Shown here one piece after another: positions 9,359-19,197 of a stretch of 64,000 nt of DNA. Numbering within the stretch: position 1 is the first letter of the stretch; each line of letters opens with the position of its first letter. Below the pieces are notes generated by a model. The model was not told the DNA's origin and made no database searches. It was given only the letters and a program-made list of their open reading frames with translations. This stretch comes from Methylobacterium phyllostachyos (GTDB taxonomy: Bacteria > Pseudomonadota > Alphaproteobacteria > Rhizobiales > Beijerinckiaceae). The stretch is from assembly GCF_900103445.1 (NCBI RefSeq), contig NZ_FNHS01000002.1, positions 124,001 through 188,000 of the forward strand, in the 5' to 3' direction. Both the position numbers and the translations under genes were made by a program.

Positions 9359-10747
9359 TTACGCAGCCCCCGGGGCGCGCGCCGTGGAAGGAAGTTCCGC
9401 GCCCGTCGAGCGGTTCCCCGCGGTGTTCGTTGCCTGCGCCGGCGCCGCTTCGGCGGCCGGTTGACCGTTGCGACGGCCCACGGCGAGGCACAGCGCAAGC
9501 ACCGGAATGCCGACCAGCGATGTCAAAACGAAGAACGCCGGATAGCCGATCGCCGCCACGATGAAACCCGAGGCGCCGGCGATCAGCTTGCCGGGCAAGG
9601 CGTAGAGGGAGGAGAAGAGGGCATATTGCGTCGCCGCGTAGGCCGGGCTGGTGAGGCTCGACATGTAAGCGATGAGCACGATGCCCGCGAAGGAACCGCA
9701 GAAGTTCTCGATCGAGATGGCGACCGTCAGGCGCCAGATCTCGGGCGCGCCGGCCGACAGCCATGCGAAGGCGAGGTGCGAGGCGGCGGCGAGGAACGCG
9801 CCGAGCAGCAGCGTCGGGAACAGCCCGAGCCGGGCAAGCGCCCAACCCCCCGCGAAGCCGCCCGCGATGCCGACCCAGATGCCGTAGAGCTTGGTGACGG
9901 TGGCGATCTCCTTCAGGTCGAAGCCGAGGGTCCGGTAGAGCGGGCTCGCCATCACGCCGGACAGGAAGTCGGGCAGCCGATAGAGTGCGACGAGCACGAG
10001 GATGCCCCAGAGCGCGCCCCCGAAACGGCCGTGCAGCTCGGTCAGCGGCTCCGACACCGCGCGGCGGATCGACCAGAGCCGCGAGCGTCCGGCCGTCGCG
10101 ATCACCGCCGGGCGGGCGCTGTCGAAGGCGGGCGCCAGCAGCGCGGCCACCATCCCGACCAGCATGAGCGCGGCCATGATCAGGTAAGCGAGCGTCCAAC
10201 CCCCGGCTGCGGCAATGAACAGCGCGCCGGCGCCGGCCGCGATGAGGCCGAGGCGGTAGCCGAGGTTCGATGTCGCCGCCAGAATGCCCTGGAAGTCGCT
10301 GCCGGCGGCGTCGATGCGCCACCCGTCGATCACCACGTCCTGGCTGGCGGCGCAGAACGCCATCAAGAAGGCGCCGAGGCCAAGCAGCGCGAGATTCGTC
10401 TTCGGGTCCGAGAAGGCCATCAGGATCAGGCACAGGGCGACGGCGGCCTGCGTCGTGACCATCCAGGCCCGGCGGCGTCCGAGACGCCGACCGAGCACCG
10501 GAACGTTGATACGATCGATGGCGGGCGCCCAGAGGAACTTCAGCGAATAGGGCAGCGCCACATAGCTGAACAGCCCGATGGCACGCACGTCGATGTCCGA
10601 GAAGGCGAGTCGGAGCGTGAAGGTCCCCAGCACCAGCAGCAGCGGCAATCCGGAAGAGAAGCCGAGGGCGAGCATCAGGACGATGCGCCGGTCCTCCACG
10701 ATGTCGCGGAGCCGGAAGCGGCGCATCGCCTGTGGCTGGTTGCCCAT
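9359..10747 (-). CDS. MFS transporter, AmpG-like
   Basis: This major facilitator permease has 462 residues and about 12 membrane segments. The N-terminal half carries PYSLKFLWAPAIDRINVP and SQDVVIDGWRID, both typical of the AmpG/PAT family, which imports anhydromuropeptides for cell-wall recycling (or acetyl-CoA in PAT proteins). A peptidoglycan-recycling role is plausible but not proven, so no gene symbol is given. The gene is divergent from the LOV kinase, with about 200 bases of shared upstream DNA, and is followed closely by the EcsC gene. Confidence 0.8.
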   Translation of the reverse strand: MGNQPQAMRRFRLRDIVEDRRIVLMLALGFSSGLPLLLVLGTFTLRLAFSDIDVRAIGLFSYVALPYSLKFLWAPAIDRINVPVLGRRLGRRRAWMVTTQAAVALCLILMAFSDPKTNLALLGLGAFLMAFCAASQDVVIDGWRIDAAGSDFQGILAATSNLGYRLGLIAAGAGALFIAAAGGWTLAYLIMAALMLVGMVAALLAPAFDSARPAVIATAGRSRLWSIRRAVSEPLTELHGRFGGALWGILVLVALYRLPDFLSGVMASPLYRTLGFDLKEIATVTKLYGIWVGIAGGFAGGWALARLGLFPTLLLGAFLAAASHLAFAWLSAGAPEIWRLTVAISIENFCGSFAGIVLIAYMSSLTSPAYAATQYALFSSLYALPGKLIAGASGFIVAAIGYPAFFVLTSLVGIPVLALCLAVGRRNGQPAAEAAPAQATNTAGNRSTGAELPSTARAPGAA

Positions 10748-10950
10748 CGCATGGAACTCCTGAGCCGTCCTGGCCTTGATCCGGCGAAATCGTGGCAACC
10801 TTGCGCCGCCTAGGGTCTCGCTGGATTGTGAAGCTGTTCGCCCCAATTTGATCGAACCTTGCTTAACGCACTATCCACGCCCCGTGGATCGCGGCGTGGA
10901 GGAGGCGCCGACGGATAGACGCGTAGCATCGCAGAGTATGGAATCATGCG

Positions 10951-12027
10951 TTGAGTGCCCGATCCGAGCCTGCTCCACCCCCGGCTATGCTGGTCGACGC
11001 CTTCGCGCGCAGCCCGTCGCCGATGGTGATTACCGATGCGCGCGCCCCCGACAACCCGGTCGCCTGGGCCAACGCGGCCTTCCTGCAGTCCACCGGTTAC
11101 GGTGTCGACGAGGTCGTCGGGCGTAATTGCCGCATGCTGCAGGGCCCGGCTACCGACCGGGCGACCGTCGAGCGGATCCGCACCGCCATCCAAGCGGCCG
11201 AGCCGATCTCGGTCGAGCTGTTGAATTACCGGAAGGACGGCACGGCCTTCTGGAACGCGATGACCATCACGCCGGTGAGCGACGCGGACGGCGTGGCCTT
11301 CTACTACGCGGCCCAAGCGGACATGACCCATGTCCACCAGTTCGAAGTGACCCTGCGCGGCACCAACGACGAGCTCGAACGCCTCGTCGATGCCCGGACC
11401 CAGGCCCTGACTGCCGCGCTGGAGCAGAAGACCGCGCTGCTGCACGAGGTCGATCACCGGGTGAAGAACAACCTCCAGGTGATCTCCTCACTGATGCTGC
11501 TAAAGGCGCGCCGGACCCCCGAGGGTGAGGCGCGCGACGCGCTTCAGAGCATGGCCGAGCGCATCGGCGCGCTGTCCACGGCACACCGGCTGCTCTACTC
11601 GGAGGGTGACTGCGCGCATTTCAACCTCGGCGAGTTCGCGTCCGAGTTCCTGGCTGACATGAATGCCGGCCTCGATCCGGAGCGGCGTCGCGTCGAGGCC
11701 GACGTGGAGCCGATCGCGGTGGCGGCCGCGATGGCGGCGCCGCTGGCGCTGCTCATCCACGAGCTGACCGCGAACGCCCTGCGCCACGCCTTCCCCGACG
11801 AGCGGGAGGGGCGGGTCTCGATCGCGGCCCGGCGGAATGCGAGCGGGATGCATCTGACGATCCGGGACGATGGAGTTGGTCTCGCGGGGGCGTCGCCCAA
11901 TCCGGCGGGCTTCGGGCGCAATCTGGTCGAGATGGTGGTGCGTCAGATGCGCGGGACCATAGTCTGGACCGACGCAGCGCCGGGCACGAATGTCGAGATC
12001 GATATTCCGCTGCAGACCGCGTCTTGA
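10951..12027 (+). CDS. LOV-domain blue-light histidine kinase
   Basis: The protein is 358 residues if the TTG at 10951 is used; ATG 10987 is an alternative that would remove 12 residues. The N-terminal PAS/LOV domain (about 13-125) contains GRNCRMLQG, with Cys60 as the flavin-adduct cysteine, followed by the LOV motifs NYRKDGTAFWN and the Gln-containing AAQADMTH strand. A coiled linker (135-160) leads to a HisKA_2-type phosphoacceptor, His169 in EVDHRVKNNLQV. The ATPase domain shows the N box IHELTANALRHAF and the G box RDDGVGL. FMN binding and light activation are inferred from the motif. The receiver protein directly downstream is the likely partner, as in Caulobacter LovK-LovR. Confidence 0.92.
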   Translation: MSARSEPAPPPAMLVDAFARSPSPMVITDARAPDNPVAWANAAFLQSTGYGVDEVVGRNCRMLQGPATDRATVERIRTAIQAAEPISVELLNYRKDGTAFWNAMTITPVSDADGVAFYYAAQADMTHVHQFEVTLRGTNDELERLVDARTQALTAALEQKTALLHEVDHRVKNNLQVISSLMLLKARRTPEGEARDALQSMAERIGALSTAHRLLYSEGDCAHFNLGEFASEFLADMNAGLDPERRRVEADVEPIAVAAAMAAPLALLIHELTANALRHAFPDEREGRVSIAARRNASGMHLTIRDDGVGLAGASPNPAGFGRNLVEMVVRQMRGTIVWTDAAPGTNVEIDIPLQTAS

Positions 12028-12095
12028 GAATTTTAAACGGACGTTCCACGCTCGCGGACGGGTGGGCGATTGACCTGCCGGAGGACGAAGCGCGC

Positions 12096-12533
12096 ATGGG
12101 GACCGGGAACGCCGCCGCGGACATGGCCCTGCGCATCCTCGTGGTCGAGGACGAGGCGCTGATCGCCCTCGAACTCGAGTGCCTTCTGGACGATCTCGGG
12201 CATGTGACGGTCGGCGTCGCCGGCAACGCGGCCGAGGCCATCGCGTTGGGGCGTTCGACGGCGCCCGATGTCGCCCTAGTCGACGTCCACTTGGTGGATG
12301 GTCCGACCGGGATCGAGGTCGCCCGCGCGCTCTCGGAGGATCAGCGCATCACCGTGGTGTTCATGACCGCCAACGCCAAGCGCATCCCCCGGGATTTCGC
12401 CGGCGCCATCGGCGTCATCGCCAAGCCCTACTCCGAGCGGGTTGTGGCCAGTACCCTCGATTACGTCGCCGACCGCCGCGCCGGCCGCGGCCAGCCGGTT
12501 TGCCCCGATGGATTCGTGCCCGCGCCGGGGTGA
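12096..12533 (+). CDS. Single-domain response regulator (LovR-like)
   Basis: This is a stand-alone receiver domain of 145 residues with no output domain. The acidic pocket is Glu19/Asp20 (VVEDE), the phosphoacceptor Asp63 (VALVDVHLVDG), Thr91 (VVFMTANA) and Lys110 (IAKPYSE). The ATG at 12096 is chosen because GGAGGA lies 10-15 bases upstream; an upstream TTG at 12024 would overlap the kinase stop. By analogy with LovR it could drain phosphate from the LOV kinase or pass it on; the actual direction is unknown. It is almost certainly co-transcribed with the kinase. Confidence 0.9.
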   Translation: MGTGNAAADMALRILVVEDEALIALELECLLDDLGHVTVGVAGNAAEAIALGRSTAPDVALVDVHLVDGPTGIEVARALSEDQRITVVFMTANAKRIPRDFAGAIGVIAKPYSERVVASTLDYVADRRAGRGQPVCPDGFVPAPG

Positions 12534-12728
12534 GTTTCCCGACATCCTCAGCGGACCGTAATCCGTTCCGCGCGGGCTGGAACGAGGTCCCGTATGGGGG
12601 AACCCGACGTCAGGGGAACCGCGTGACCTGCGAGGGTCGGGCCCTCCTTCTACCCCGTTGCTTCGCGCTCCCGACGCTCTTCGGGCATCATCCGCCCCCG
12701 CAGAGGGGGTGCCTGCTTGCCCGGCTTC

Positions 12729-15446
12729 TCACCCCCGTCCCGCCCGTTGGCGCTTCAGCCGGTAGAGCGCATCCAGCGCCTCGCGGGGCGTCAGTGCGTC
12801 GGGATCGATGGCGTCGAGCAACGCGCCCAGGGGATCCTCGGGTGGCGGCTCGGGCGGCGGTGGCGGCGCCAGGGCCGCGAAGAGCGGCAGGTCGTCGATC
12901 CGCGCGCGCGCCGGGCGGCCGCGCTCCGCCTTCTCCAGGCTCTTGAGGATTGACCCGGCCCGCGCCACGACACTGCCGGGCAGCCCGGCCAGCCGCGCCA
13001 CCTGCAGCCCGTAGCTGCGCTCGGCGATGCCGGGCACCACCTCGTGCAGGAAGACGACGCCGTCCCGATGCTCGGCCACCTTGAGGGTGGCGTTCTCCAA
13101 ACGGGCGAGGCGGTCGCCGAGCGCGGTCAGCTCGTGGAAATGCGTGGCGAACAGGGCCCGGCAGGCATTCACCTCGTGGAGATGTTCCAGGCAGGCCCAG
13201 GCGATCGAGAGGCCATCGAAGGTCGCGGTGCCGCGGCCGATCTCGTCTAGGATCACCAGGGAGCGGCGGGTCGCCTGGTTCAGGATCGCTGCGGTCTCGA
13301 CCATTTCGACCATGAAGGTCGATTGCCCGCGGGCGAGGTCGTCGGCGGCACCGACGCGGGAGAACAGCCGGTCGATCCGGCCGATCCGCGCTTCCGCGGC
13401 CGGCACGAAGGCACCCATCTGGGCAAGCACCGCGATCAGCGCATTCTGGCGGAGGAAGGTCGATTTGCCGCCCATGTTGGGTCCGGTGATCAGCCGGATC
13501 CGCCCCCGCGTGTCGCCGGATAGGTCGCAATCGTTGGCGATGAAGGGCTCGCCCGCTCGGCGGAGCGCCGCCTCGACCACCGGATGGCGGCCGCCCACCA
13601 CGACGAAGCTCAATGAGTCGTCCACCACCGGCCGGCGCCAGTCGAGCTCGACGGCTAGTTCGGCGTGGCTCGCCGCGACATCGAGGCCGGCCAGGGCTTC
13701 GGCCACCTCGGCGATCGTCTCGGCCCCGGCGAGGATACGGGCGGTCAGATCGTCGAACACCGCCGCCTCAAGGGCCAGCGCCCGGTCGGCAGCCCCCGAA
13801 ATCTTGGATTCCAGCGCGCCTAGCTCGACGCTGGTGAAGCGCATGGCGTCCACCATCGTCTGGCGATGGACGAACTCGCTCTGCAGCCCCTTGAGGCAGG
13901 CCTCGCCGATCGATTGCGGGACCTCGATGAAATAGCCCAGCAGGTTGTTGTGCTTGATGCGCAGGGTCCGGCAGCCGGTCTGCTCCGCGTAGCGGGCCTG
14001 GAGGGCTGCGATCACCTTGCGGGAATCCTGCCCGAGGATCCGGGCCTCGTCGATCTCCGGGTGATAACCCGGGCGCACGAAGCCGCCGTCGCGCCGGCTG
14101 AGCGGCAGCTCGTCGGCGAGCGCCGCCGTCAGGGTCGCGATCAGGTCGGCATCGACCTGCTCCAGATGACCGGCGAGGCGGACGAGGTCCTCCGGCAGAT
14201 CGGGTACGGCGGACAGGCGCGCTTCGAGGTCCGCCGCTGCGGCGAGCCCGTCCCGAATGGCGGCGAGATCCCGCGGCCCGGCGCGGCCCAGCCCGGTGCG
14301 CGACAGGGCGCGGGCGAGGTCGGGCGCCCGGGCCAGCGCGTCGCGCAGGCCGGCACGCAGAGGGCCGTTCTCGACGAGATGCGCCACCGCTTCGTGCCGT
14401 CGGGCGATGGCTTCGAGGTTGGTCAAAGGACCCGCGAGGTGCTCGGCGAGGAGCCGCGCGCCGTTGGCTGTCACGGTCCGGTCGATCGTGGCGAGCAGGC
14501 TCCCCGTCCGCTCTCCCGAAAGGGTGCGGGTGAGTTCGAGGTTGGCGCGGGTGGCCGCGTCGATGGCCAGCGTCGCCCCCGGATCCTCCCGGGTCGGGAT
14601 CGCCAGAGGCGGCCGGGCGGCGAGCTGGGTGCGCGCGATGTAGAGGAGCGCCGCCCCGGCGGCCGCGATCTCGGCCCGGGTGAACTGGCCGAAGCCGTCC
14701 AGCGTCGAGACACCGTACTGCTCACGCAGGCGCCGCTCGGCCGCCGCCGGCTCCAGCTCCGCCTGCGCCAGGGGCACGATGGCCGCCCGGCTCTCCTGCC
14801 AGATCCGCGTCAGCGCCGGGTCGGCGTGGATCGCCTCGGACAGCACGATCTCCCGGGGATCGTGGCGGGCGATCGCGCCCGCGAGATCGCCGGCCGGAAC
14901 CTCGCTCAAGGAGAAGCGGCCGGTGGAGATGTCGACCGCCGCCAGCCCGTAGGCGACCGCCCCCTCCCCCGTCTTCCGGCGCCCGATCGCGAGGAGCAGA
15001 TTGGCCCGGGCCGGATCGAGGAGCCGGTCTTCCGTGATTGTGCCCGGCGTGACGAGGCGCACGACCTCCCGGCGCACCACCGATTTCGGGCCACGCTTTT
15101 TCGCCTCGGCTGGATCCTCGGTCTGCTCGCACACGGCGACGCGATGGCCGAGGGCGATGAGGCGGTTCAAGTAATCGTCGGAGCGCTCGACCGGCACGCC
15201 GCACATCGGGATCTCGCTCCCGGCGTGCTTGCCGCGCTTGGTCAGGACGATGCCGAGCGCCCGGGATGCGATCTCAGCATCCGCGAAGAACAGCTCGTAG
15301 AAGTCGCCCATCCGGTAGAACAGCAGGCAGTCCGGGTTGGCGGCCTTGATCTCGATGTACTGCGCCATCATGGGCGTGGCGCCCACCGGATCGAGGCCGG
15401 GGGCGGGCGTGATGTCGGCGGCGGGGCGGACGGCGGTAAGGGCCAT
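12729..15446 (-). CDS. mutS: DNA mismatch repair protein MutS
   Basis: This 905-residue ATPase recognises mismatched bases. The mismatch-contacting Phe-X-Glu motif is Phe49-Tyr50-Glu51 in GDFYELFF. The C-terminal ATPase has Walker [10 protein letters not shown] and Walker [15 protein letters not shown], followed by FATHFHEL. The C-terminal helical tail ends DALYRLKRQ. Length is slightly above E. coli MutS (853), owing partly to a short N-terminal extension before the [10 protein letters not shown] start of the conserved domain. No mutL is in the window. The start at 15446 has AGAGG upstream. Confidence 0.97.
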   Translation of the reverse strand: MALTAVRPAADITPAPGLDPVGATPMMAQYIEIKAANPDCLLFYRMGDFYELFFADAEIASRALGIVLTKRGKHAGSEIPMCGVPVERSDDYLNRLIALGHRVAVCEQTEDPAEAKKRGPKSVVRREVVRLVTPGTITEDRLLDPARANLLLAIGRRKTGEGAVAYGLAAVDISTGRFSLSEVPAGDLAGAIARHDPREIVLSEAIHADPALTRIWQESRAAIVPLAQAELEPAAAERRLREQYGVSTLDGFGQFTRAEIAAAGAALLYIARTQLAARPPLAIPTREDPGATLAIDAATRANLELTRTLSGERTGSLLATIDRTVTANGARLLAEHLAGPLTNLEAIARRHEAVAHLVENGPLRAGLRDALARAPDLARALSRTGLGRAGPRDLAAIRDGLAAAADLEARLSAVPDLPEDLVRLAGHLEQVDADLIATLTAALADELPLSRRDGGFVRPGYHPEIDEARILGQDSRKVIAALQARYAEQTGCRTLRIKHNNLLGYFIEVPQSIGEACLKGLQSEFVHRQTMVDAMRFTSVELGALESKISGAADRALALEAAVFDDLTARILAGAETIAEVAEALAGLDVAASHAELAVELDWRRPVVDDSLSFVVVGGRHPVVEAALRRAGEPFIANDCDLSGDTRGRIRLITGPNMGGKSTFLRQNALIAVLAQMGAFVPAAEARIGRIDRLFSRVGAADDLARGQSTFMVEMVETAAILNQATRRSLVILDEIGRGTATFDGLSIAWACLEHLHEVNACRALFATHFHELTALGDRLARLENATLKVAEHRDGVVFLHEVVPGIAERSYGLQVARLAGLPGSVVARAGSILKSLEKAERGRPARARIDDLPLFAALAPPPPPEPPPEDPLGALLDAIDPDALTPREALDALYRLKRQRAGRG

Positions 15447-15530
15447 GCCGCCTCTTAGCAGAGCGCGGCGCACGAATCAGGCCGCGGACACCGTCGCGGC
15501 TGGGGAGAAGCTGCCGCAGCGGTGGATGAG

Positions 15531-15557
15531 CCCGGGCCGGGGGCAGGCCGGCCCGGG
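15531..15557. terminator. GC-rich hairpin downstream of a small secreted-protein gene
   Basis: Two perfect 10-base arms (15531-15540 and 15548-15557) enclose a 7-base loop immediately after the minus-strand gene ending at 15564. No T-run follows on the minus strand, so it may be a weak terminator, an mRNA-stabilising 3' hairpin or a chance GC-rich palindrome. Confidence 0.4.
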
Positions 15558-15563
15558 ACGCCT

Positions 15564-15860
15564 TCAGTAGCGCGGGCCGTTCGTCGTGTTGCCGAGGTTC
15601 TGCTGGTGGCCCTGCAGGGCGGGGTTCTTCGCATTCGGGTTTCCGTGCCGCCGGGTGTTGTGCCGGCGCATCCGGCGCTCGTGGCGGCCATAGCCGTGCC
15701 GATGCATGCAGTGTTGGCGATGGTGCATCGTGACGGTCTCGACCATGCCGTCGCCGGCCAAGCCGGTCTGCGGCATCGCGGGGACAGCCTGGGCGGCGGT
15801 CGTACCGATCACGAGGCCCCCGGCGATCAAGCCCGCGGTCAGGAAGGTGCGAAAAGACAT
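15564..15860 (-). CDS. Small secreted His/Arg-rich protein
   Basis: The 98-residue protein has a clear signal peptide (MSFRTFLTAGLIAGGLVIG, cleavage near AAQA). The mature part is dominated by His, Arg, Met and Asn: MHHRQHCMHRHGYGRHERRM, then an Asn/Gly-rich tail ending GPRY. The high density of His, Met and Cys suggests possible metal binding in the periplasm, but no family was recognised. It lies upstream of mutS on the same strand with a hairpin between them, so it is likely an independent transcript. Confidence 0.65.
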   Translation of the reverse strand: MSFRTFLTAGLIAGGLVIGTTAAQAVPAMPQTGLAGDGMVETVTMHHRQHCMHRHGYGRHERRMRRHNTRRHGNPNAKNPALQGHQQNLGNTTNGPRY

Positions 15861-16092
15861 TGTCGGAAAACTCCGGTCTGCTCTGATGAATAACCCTCCA
15901 AAGATTTTGGTGATCGGTAAGTTCCTGAATTGCGCCAATGTTTCGGAGACTTATTTTATCGTGGCTCCGGATTAAAAGAACACTCAGTCTCGACAGGGGC
16001 TATTCTGGCTTGAGCGATGTGCAGAGACTGAAAAGCGAAACGCGTCGTCGTGCGTGATTCACCGGCGTGGAGACAAGATCCGCCCGGGCATC

Positions 16093-16950
16093 TCAGGCGA
16101 GGAATTCGAGGAGATCGGCATTCACCGCGTCCGGCTCCTCATGCGCGAGCCAGTGGGTGGCGCGGTCATACCAGCGGATCCGGCCGTCGTCGCAGAGATC
16201 GAGGCTCGCCTCGGCTAAGCCAGCTTGGAGGGCGGTATCCTGCCGGCCCCAGAGGACCAGGGCAGGCACCCGGACCCGGGGCGGCGTCGCCCGGGGCAAC
16301 CGCACAAGCGCCCGATACCAGTTCACCATCGCGATCATCGCGCCCGGCTGCGACCAGCTCTCGACGTAGCGGTCGAGATCGGCGGCCGCGAAGGCCCCCG
16401 GCCGGCTGGTGCTGATGAGCGCCCGCCGCAAGGCCCGGCCTCGATCAGCGGTGAGCAGACGCTCGGGCAGGCCTGGGAGCTGAAACAGCCCGACATAGTA
16501 GCTGCGCAGCATCTGGCCGGGATGGTGTCGCATATACGCCCCGACGATGCCGGGATGCGGCGCGTTCAGGATCGCCAGCCGGTCGATCCGCTCCGGATGC
16601 CGGCTCGCCACCCACCACGCGACGAGACCGCCCCAATCATGGCCCACCAGCCGAACCGTCGGAAAGCCGCAGGCGTCGGCGAGTGCGACCACGTCGTCGG
16701 CCAGCCGATCCAAGTGATAGGCGGCGATCCCGCGCGGCTTGTCGCTGAGGCCGTAGCCGCGCTGGTCCGGTACGACGACGCGCAAGCCGGCCGCGGCGAG
16801 CGGACCGATCTGATGGCGCCACCCGTACCAGAATTCCGGGAACCCGTGCAGCAGGATGGTCGGCAACCCCGCCTCGGGGCCCGCCTCAGCGACGTGCAGA
16901 CTGAGGTTCGGCAACCCGATCCGGCGAAAGCTCACACCTGCGACATCCAT
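16093..16950 (-). CDS. Alpha/beta hydrolase, epoxide-hydrolase-like
   Basis: The 285-residue enzyme has the alpha/beta-hydrolase fold. HGFPEFWYGWR (about 35-45) carries the oxyanion HGXP motif. The nucleophile elbow is GHDWGG, an Asp nucleophile as in epoxide hydrolases and haloalkane dehalogenases. The cap domain follows, and the catalytic His is in the C-terminal RATHWLAHEEP motif, typical of epoxide hydrolases. The physiological substrate is unknown. The start at 16950 (MDVAGVSFRRIGLPN) fits family lengths. Downstream is a non-coding gap up to the His-rich protein. Confidence 0.85.
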   Translation of the reverse strand: MDVAGVSFRRIGLPNLSLHVAEAGPEAGLPTILLHGFPEFWYGWRHQIGPLAAAGLRVVVPDQRGYGLSDKPRGIAAYHLDRLADDVVALADACGFPTVRLVGHDWGGLVAWWVASRHPERIDRLAILNAPHPGIVGAYMRHHPGQMLRSYYVGLFQLPGLPERLLTADRGRALRRALISTSRPGAFAAADLDRYVESWSQPGAMIAMVNWYRALVRLPRATPPRVRVPALVLWGRQDTALQAGLAEASLDLCDDGRIRWYDRATHWLAHEEPDAVNADLLEFLA

Positions 16951-16993
16951 GGGCTTTCGCGCTCCTTGATCCGGACAGGTGCCCGGGGTCCCG

Positions 16994-17149
16994 TCAGAAG
17001 CCCAGGGTGGCGCAGGTGCCGCTCTCCGGCGAGAGCTGGTCGCGCAGACGGTCGGGTGAGGTCCGGGTCCAGAGGCAGAGCAGGACGAAGGCCGCCCCCT
17101 GCAGCAGGCCGGTCGTTGGAGCAGATGAGTGCGTGGCGGGTCGGGACAT
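16994..17149 (-). CDS. Possible small membrane protein
   Basis: This short frame (51 residues) lies in the otherwise empty 300 bases between the patatin gene and the hydrolase gene. It has one possible membrane segment (GLLQGAAFVLLCLW, about 13-26) and ends CATLGF. It lacks a convincing ribosome binding site and no family is recognised. It may be an upstream leader of the hydrolase operon or merely an open frame. The flanking bases show nothing else. Confidence 0.25.
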   Translation of the reverse strand: MSRPATHSSAPTTGLLQGAAFVLLCLWTRTSPDRLRDQLSPESGTCATLGF

Positions 17150-17250
17150 GGCGTCGAACTCTGAAGACGATCCTGCAGATGAGATCGGCGCCGCGTCCCA
17201 GGGGTTACAGGTATGCGGGGCGCCCGGGTGCGCTGCCGCACGCGGACAGG

Positions 17251-19032
17251 TTACCGCAGGGGATCGAGCCAGCGATCCAGTTTGCCCGCCTCGAGATTTG
17301 AGCGGGCCTCCCGGTAGCCAAGCTCGGCCGACTCCCGGAAACGCGACCAAGCCCGGAGGTCGATGCCGGAAAGCTGGGGCTTCAGCACCGCAGTCGCATG
17401 GGTGGCCGCCATCAGGCTCTGGGCGTCGCTCGACACGGTTGCGGCGCGCAGCAGCAGCGGTGCAAGTCCCGGCATCGCCAGGGGCGAGCCGATCAGCTTG
17501 CGCATGAGGCGGCCTGTCCAGCCGCGGCGGGGCATGTCCTGGAACGCCCGGTCGCTGCCGACATCCACGGCGAGGACTGGGCCGCGTTCAAGCTCGGCCG
17601 CCACGTCGGCCGGAAGGTTGTTCATCATGCCGCCATCGACCAGCACCCCTTCGTCGCAGAGTACCGGCGGCAGCAGGCCCGGGATGGCGATGCTGGCGCG
17701 CAGGGCCTGCGCCAGATCGCCCGAGCGGTGGACCATCGTGTCGCCCGTGGTGAGATTCGAGGAGACGCAGAAGAAGGGCAGCCACAGATCCTCGATGCGC
17801 GCCCCCCCGTAGCGCGCCGCGAGGCCGGCATCGACCTTGGCGCCCCGGGTCAGGGCGTGGAGCGGCAGCGTGTAATCGTTGATCGGGTTGTCGGTGGCGA
17901 AGAACGCCTCGGTCTGCTCCTGAATCTCGGCCAGGCTCCAATCCATGGCCAGGCTCGCCGCGATGATGGCCCCCATGCTGGTACCGCCTACGAAGTCCGG
18001 CGCGCAGGACACCTCGTCGAGGGCTCGCAGGACACCCAGATGGGCGAGCCCCCGGGCGCCGCCGCCGCCGAGCACGAGCCCCCGGCCGGCACCGCTGGCG
18101 AGCCGCGCGAGCCGCTGAAGATCCGCCGGGCGGCCGTCGCGGAGCTGGATCCGCAGCGCAACGGGCAAAGCGGCGACGGCCGGATGCAGCGGTTTCGGGC
18201 GCTTCGCCCCGGGATCCTGACGGATGACGAGGTCCATGCGGATCCAGTCAGAGCGCACCCGCTCCAGATACTCCGCCGCCCCCGGCCGCGGCGCCGCGCC
18301 GGGCTCGGCGAGCAGCAGGACATGGTCGCCCCGGCGCTGGCTCTGCCGGCACCACGGGCAATCGATCTCGCGGGCTGCGAAGATCGTACGCGCGTGCCGG
18401 CCCTCATAGGCCTGGAACCAAGCCTCATCGGCCGTGTCGGGCCAATCGGTCAGGCAGCCGGTTTCGCCAGGCAGGACCGTGTCGAACGCACCCGCGAGCT
18501 TCCGCGCGAAACCCTCCGTGTCGGGCCCGTCCGTCACCGCCAGGATCGTGAAGTTCCGCGGGGCATGATGCACCGAGTAGCCCTCGTAGAGGGTGCGCAG
18601 GCGGTCCGCGAGCATCCTGGCGAGGTAGAGGAGCGTGTGCGGGTGCTCGGCGATCACCGTCTCGAAGGCGTCGCGGGTGAGCTGCAGCAGGTGGGCGTCG
18701 CGCAGGGCGATCACCGTGGCTGCCCGGGGCGCATCGGACAGGAGCGCCATCTCGCCGAAGATCTCGGGCGGCCGCAGGCGTGCGATCCGGGTCGGCCTCC
18801 CGTTGTGATCCCGCGCCGCGACACCGACGACGCCGGAGACCAGCGTGTAGAGCGCGTCCCCCGGCGCGCCCTGCTCGAACAGGATCTTGCCGGCCGGTAC
18901 CGCCACCGGCACCATGCGGGCGCGCACGGCCTCGATGGCGGCCGGGTCGAGCCCGGCCAGGAACGGGATTTCGGGCGCACTCACGCCTTCACCACCGTAT
19001 CGATGGGCGTGGGCCTCGCTGTCGTCGGGCAT
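17251..19032 (-). CDS. Cyclic-nucleotide-binding patatin-like phospholipase
   Basis: The 593-residue protein joins a cyclic-nucleotide-binding domain to a patatin esterase, the layout of neuropathy-target-esterase homologues. Residues about 22-140 form the cNMP domain (GKILFEQGAPGDALYTLVSG and PPEIFGEMALLSDAPRAATV). A middle domain follows, with an unusual CPWC pair. The patatin domain has the oxyanion motif GLVLGGGGARGLAHLG, the nucleophile GTSMG, and the dyad aspartate VDGGMMNN. Lysophospholipase activity gated by a cyclic nucleotide is inferred. A GTG at 18984, just before APEIPFLAGLD, is a good alternative start. It is divergent from the SDR gene. Confidence 0.87.
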   Translation of the reverse strand: MPDDSEAHAHRYGGEGVSAPEIPFLAGLDPAAIEAVRARMVPVAVPAGKILFEQGAPGDALYTLVSGVVGVAARDHNGRPTRIARLRPPEIFGEMALLSDAPRAATVIALRDAHLLQLTRDAFETVIAEHPHTLLYLARMLADRLRTLYEGYSVHHAPRNFTILAVTDGPDTEGFARKLAGAFDTVLPGETGCLTDWPDTADEAWFQAYEGRHARTIFAAREIDCPWCRQSQRRGDHVLLLAEPGAAPRPGAAEYLERVRSDWIRMDLVIRQDPGAKRPKPLHPAVAALPVALRIQLRDGRPADLQRLARLASGAGRGLVLGGGGARGLAHLGVLRALDEVSCAPDFVGGTSMGAIIAASLAMDWSLAEIQEQTEAFFATDNPINDYTLPLHALTRGAKVDAGLAARYGGARIEDLWLPFFCVSSNLTTGDTMVHRSGDLAQALRASIAIPGLLPPVLCDEGVLVDGGMMNNLPADVAAELERGPVLAVDVGSDRAFQDMPRRGWTGRLMRKLIGSPLAMPGLAPLLLRAATVSSDAQSLMAATHATAVLKPQLSGIDLRAWSRFRESAELGYREARSNLEAGKLDRWLDPLR

Positions 19033-19197
19033 CGCCGCATCATTCGGGGCTCTCTCGTCATTCGGTTTCCGCCCAACATAGCGCCGCCAATCGGCCCGAC
19101 CGCCTCCGTGACCGCACGCCGTTTCTGAAACGCCGGTGCCTTCGCGCGGCGGTCGCCATCCGATACAGCCGGTCGGGACAGAAACCGGGAGGAGCGC

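Noticed and set aside
12534..12728. A weak hairpin (CCCCC / GGGGG) near 12698-12712 as mutS terminator
   Set aside because: The stem is short and no T-run follows; it is not distinct from background GC-rich pairing.
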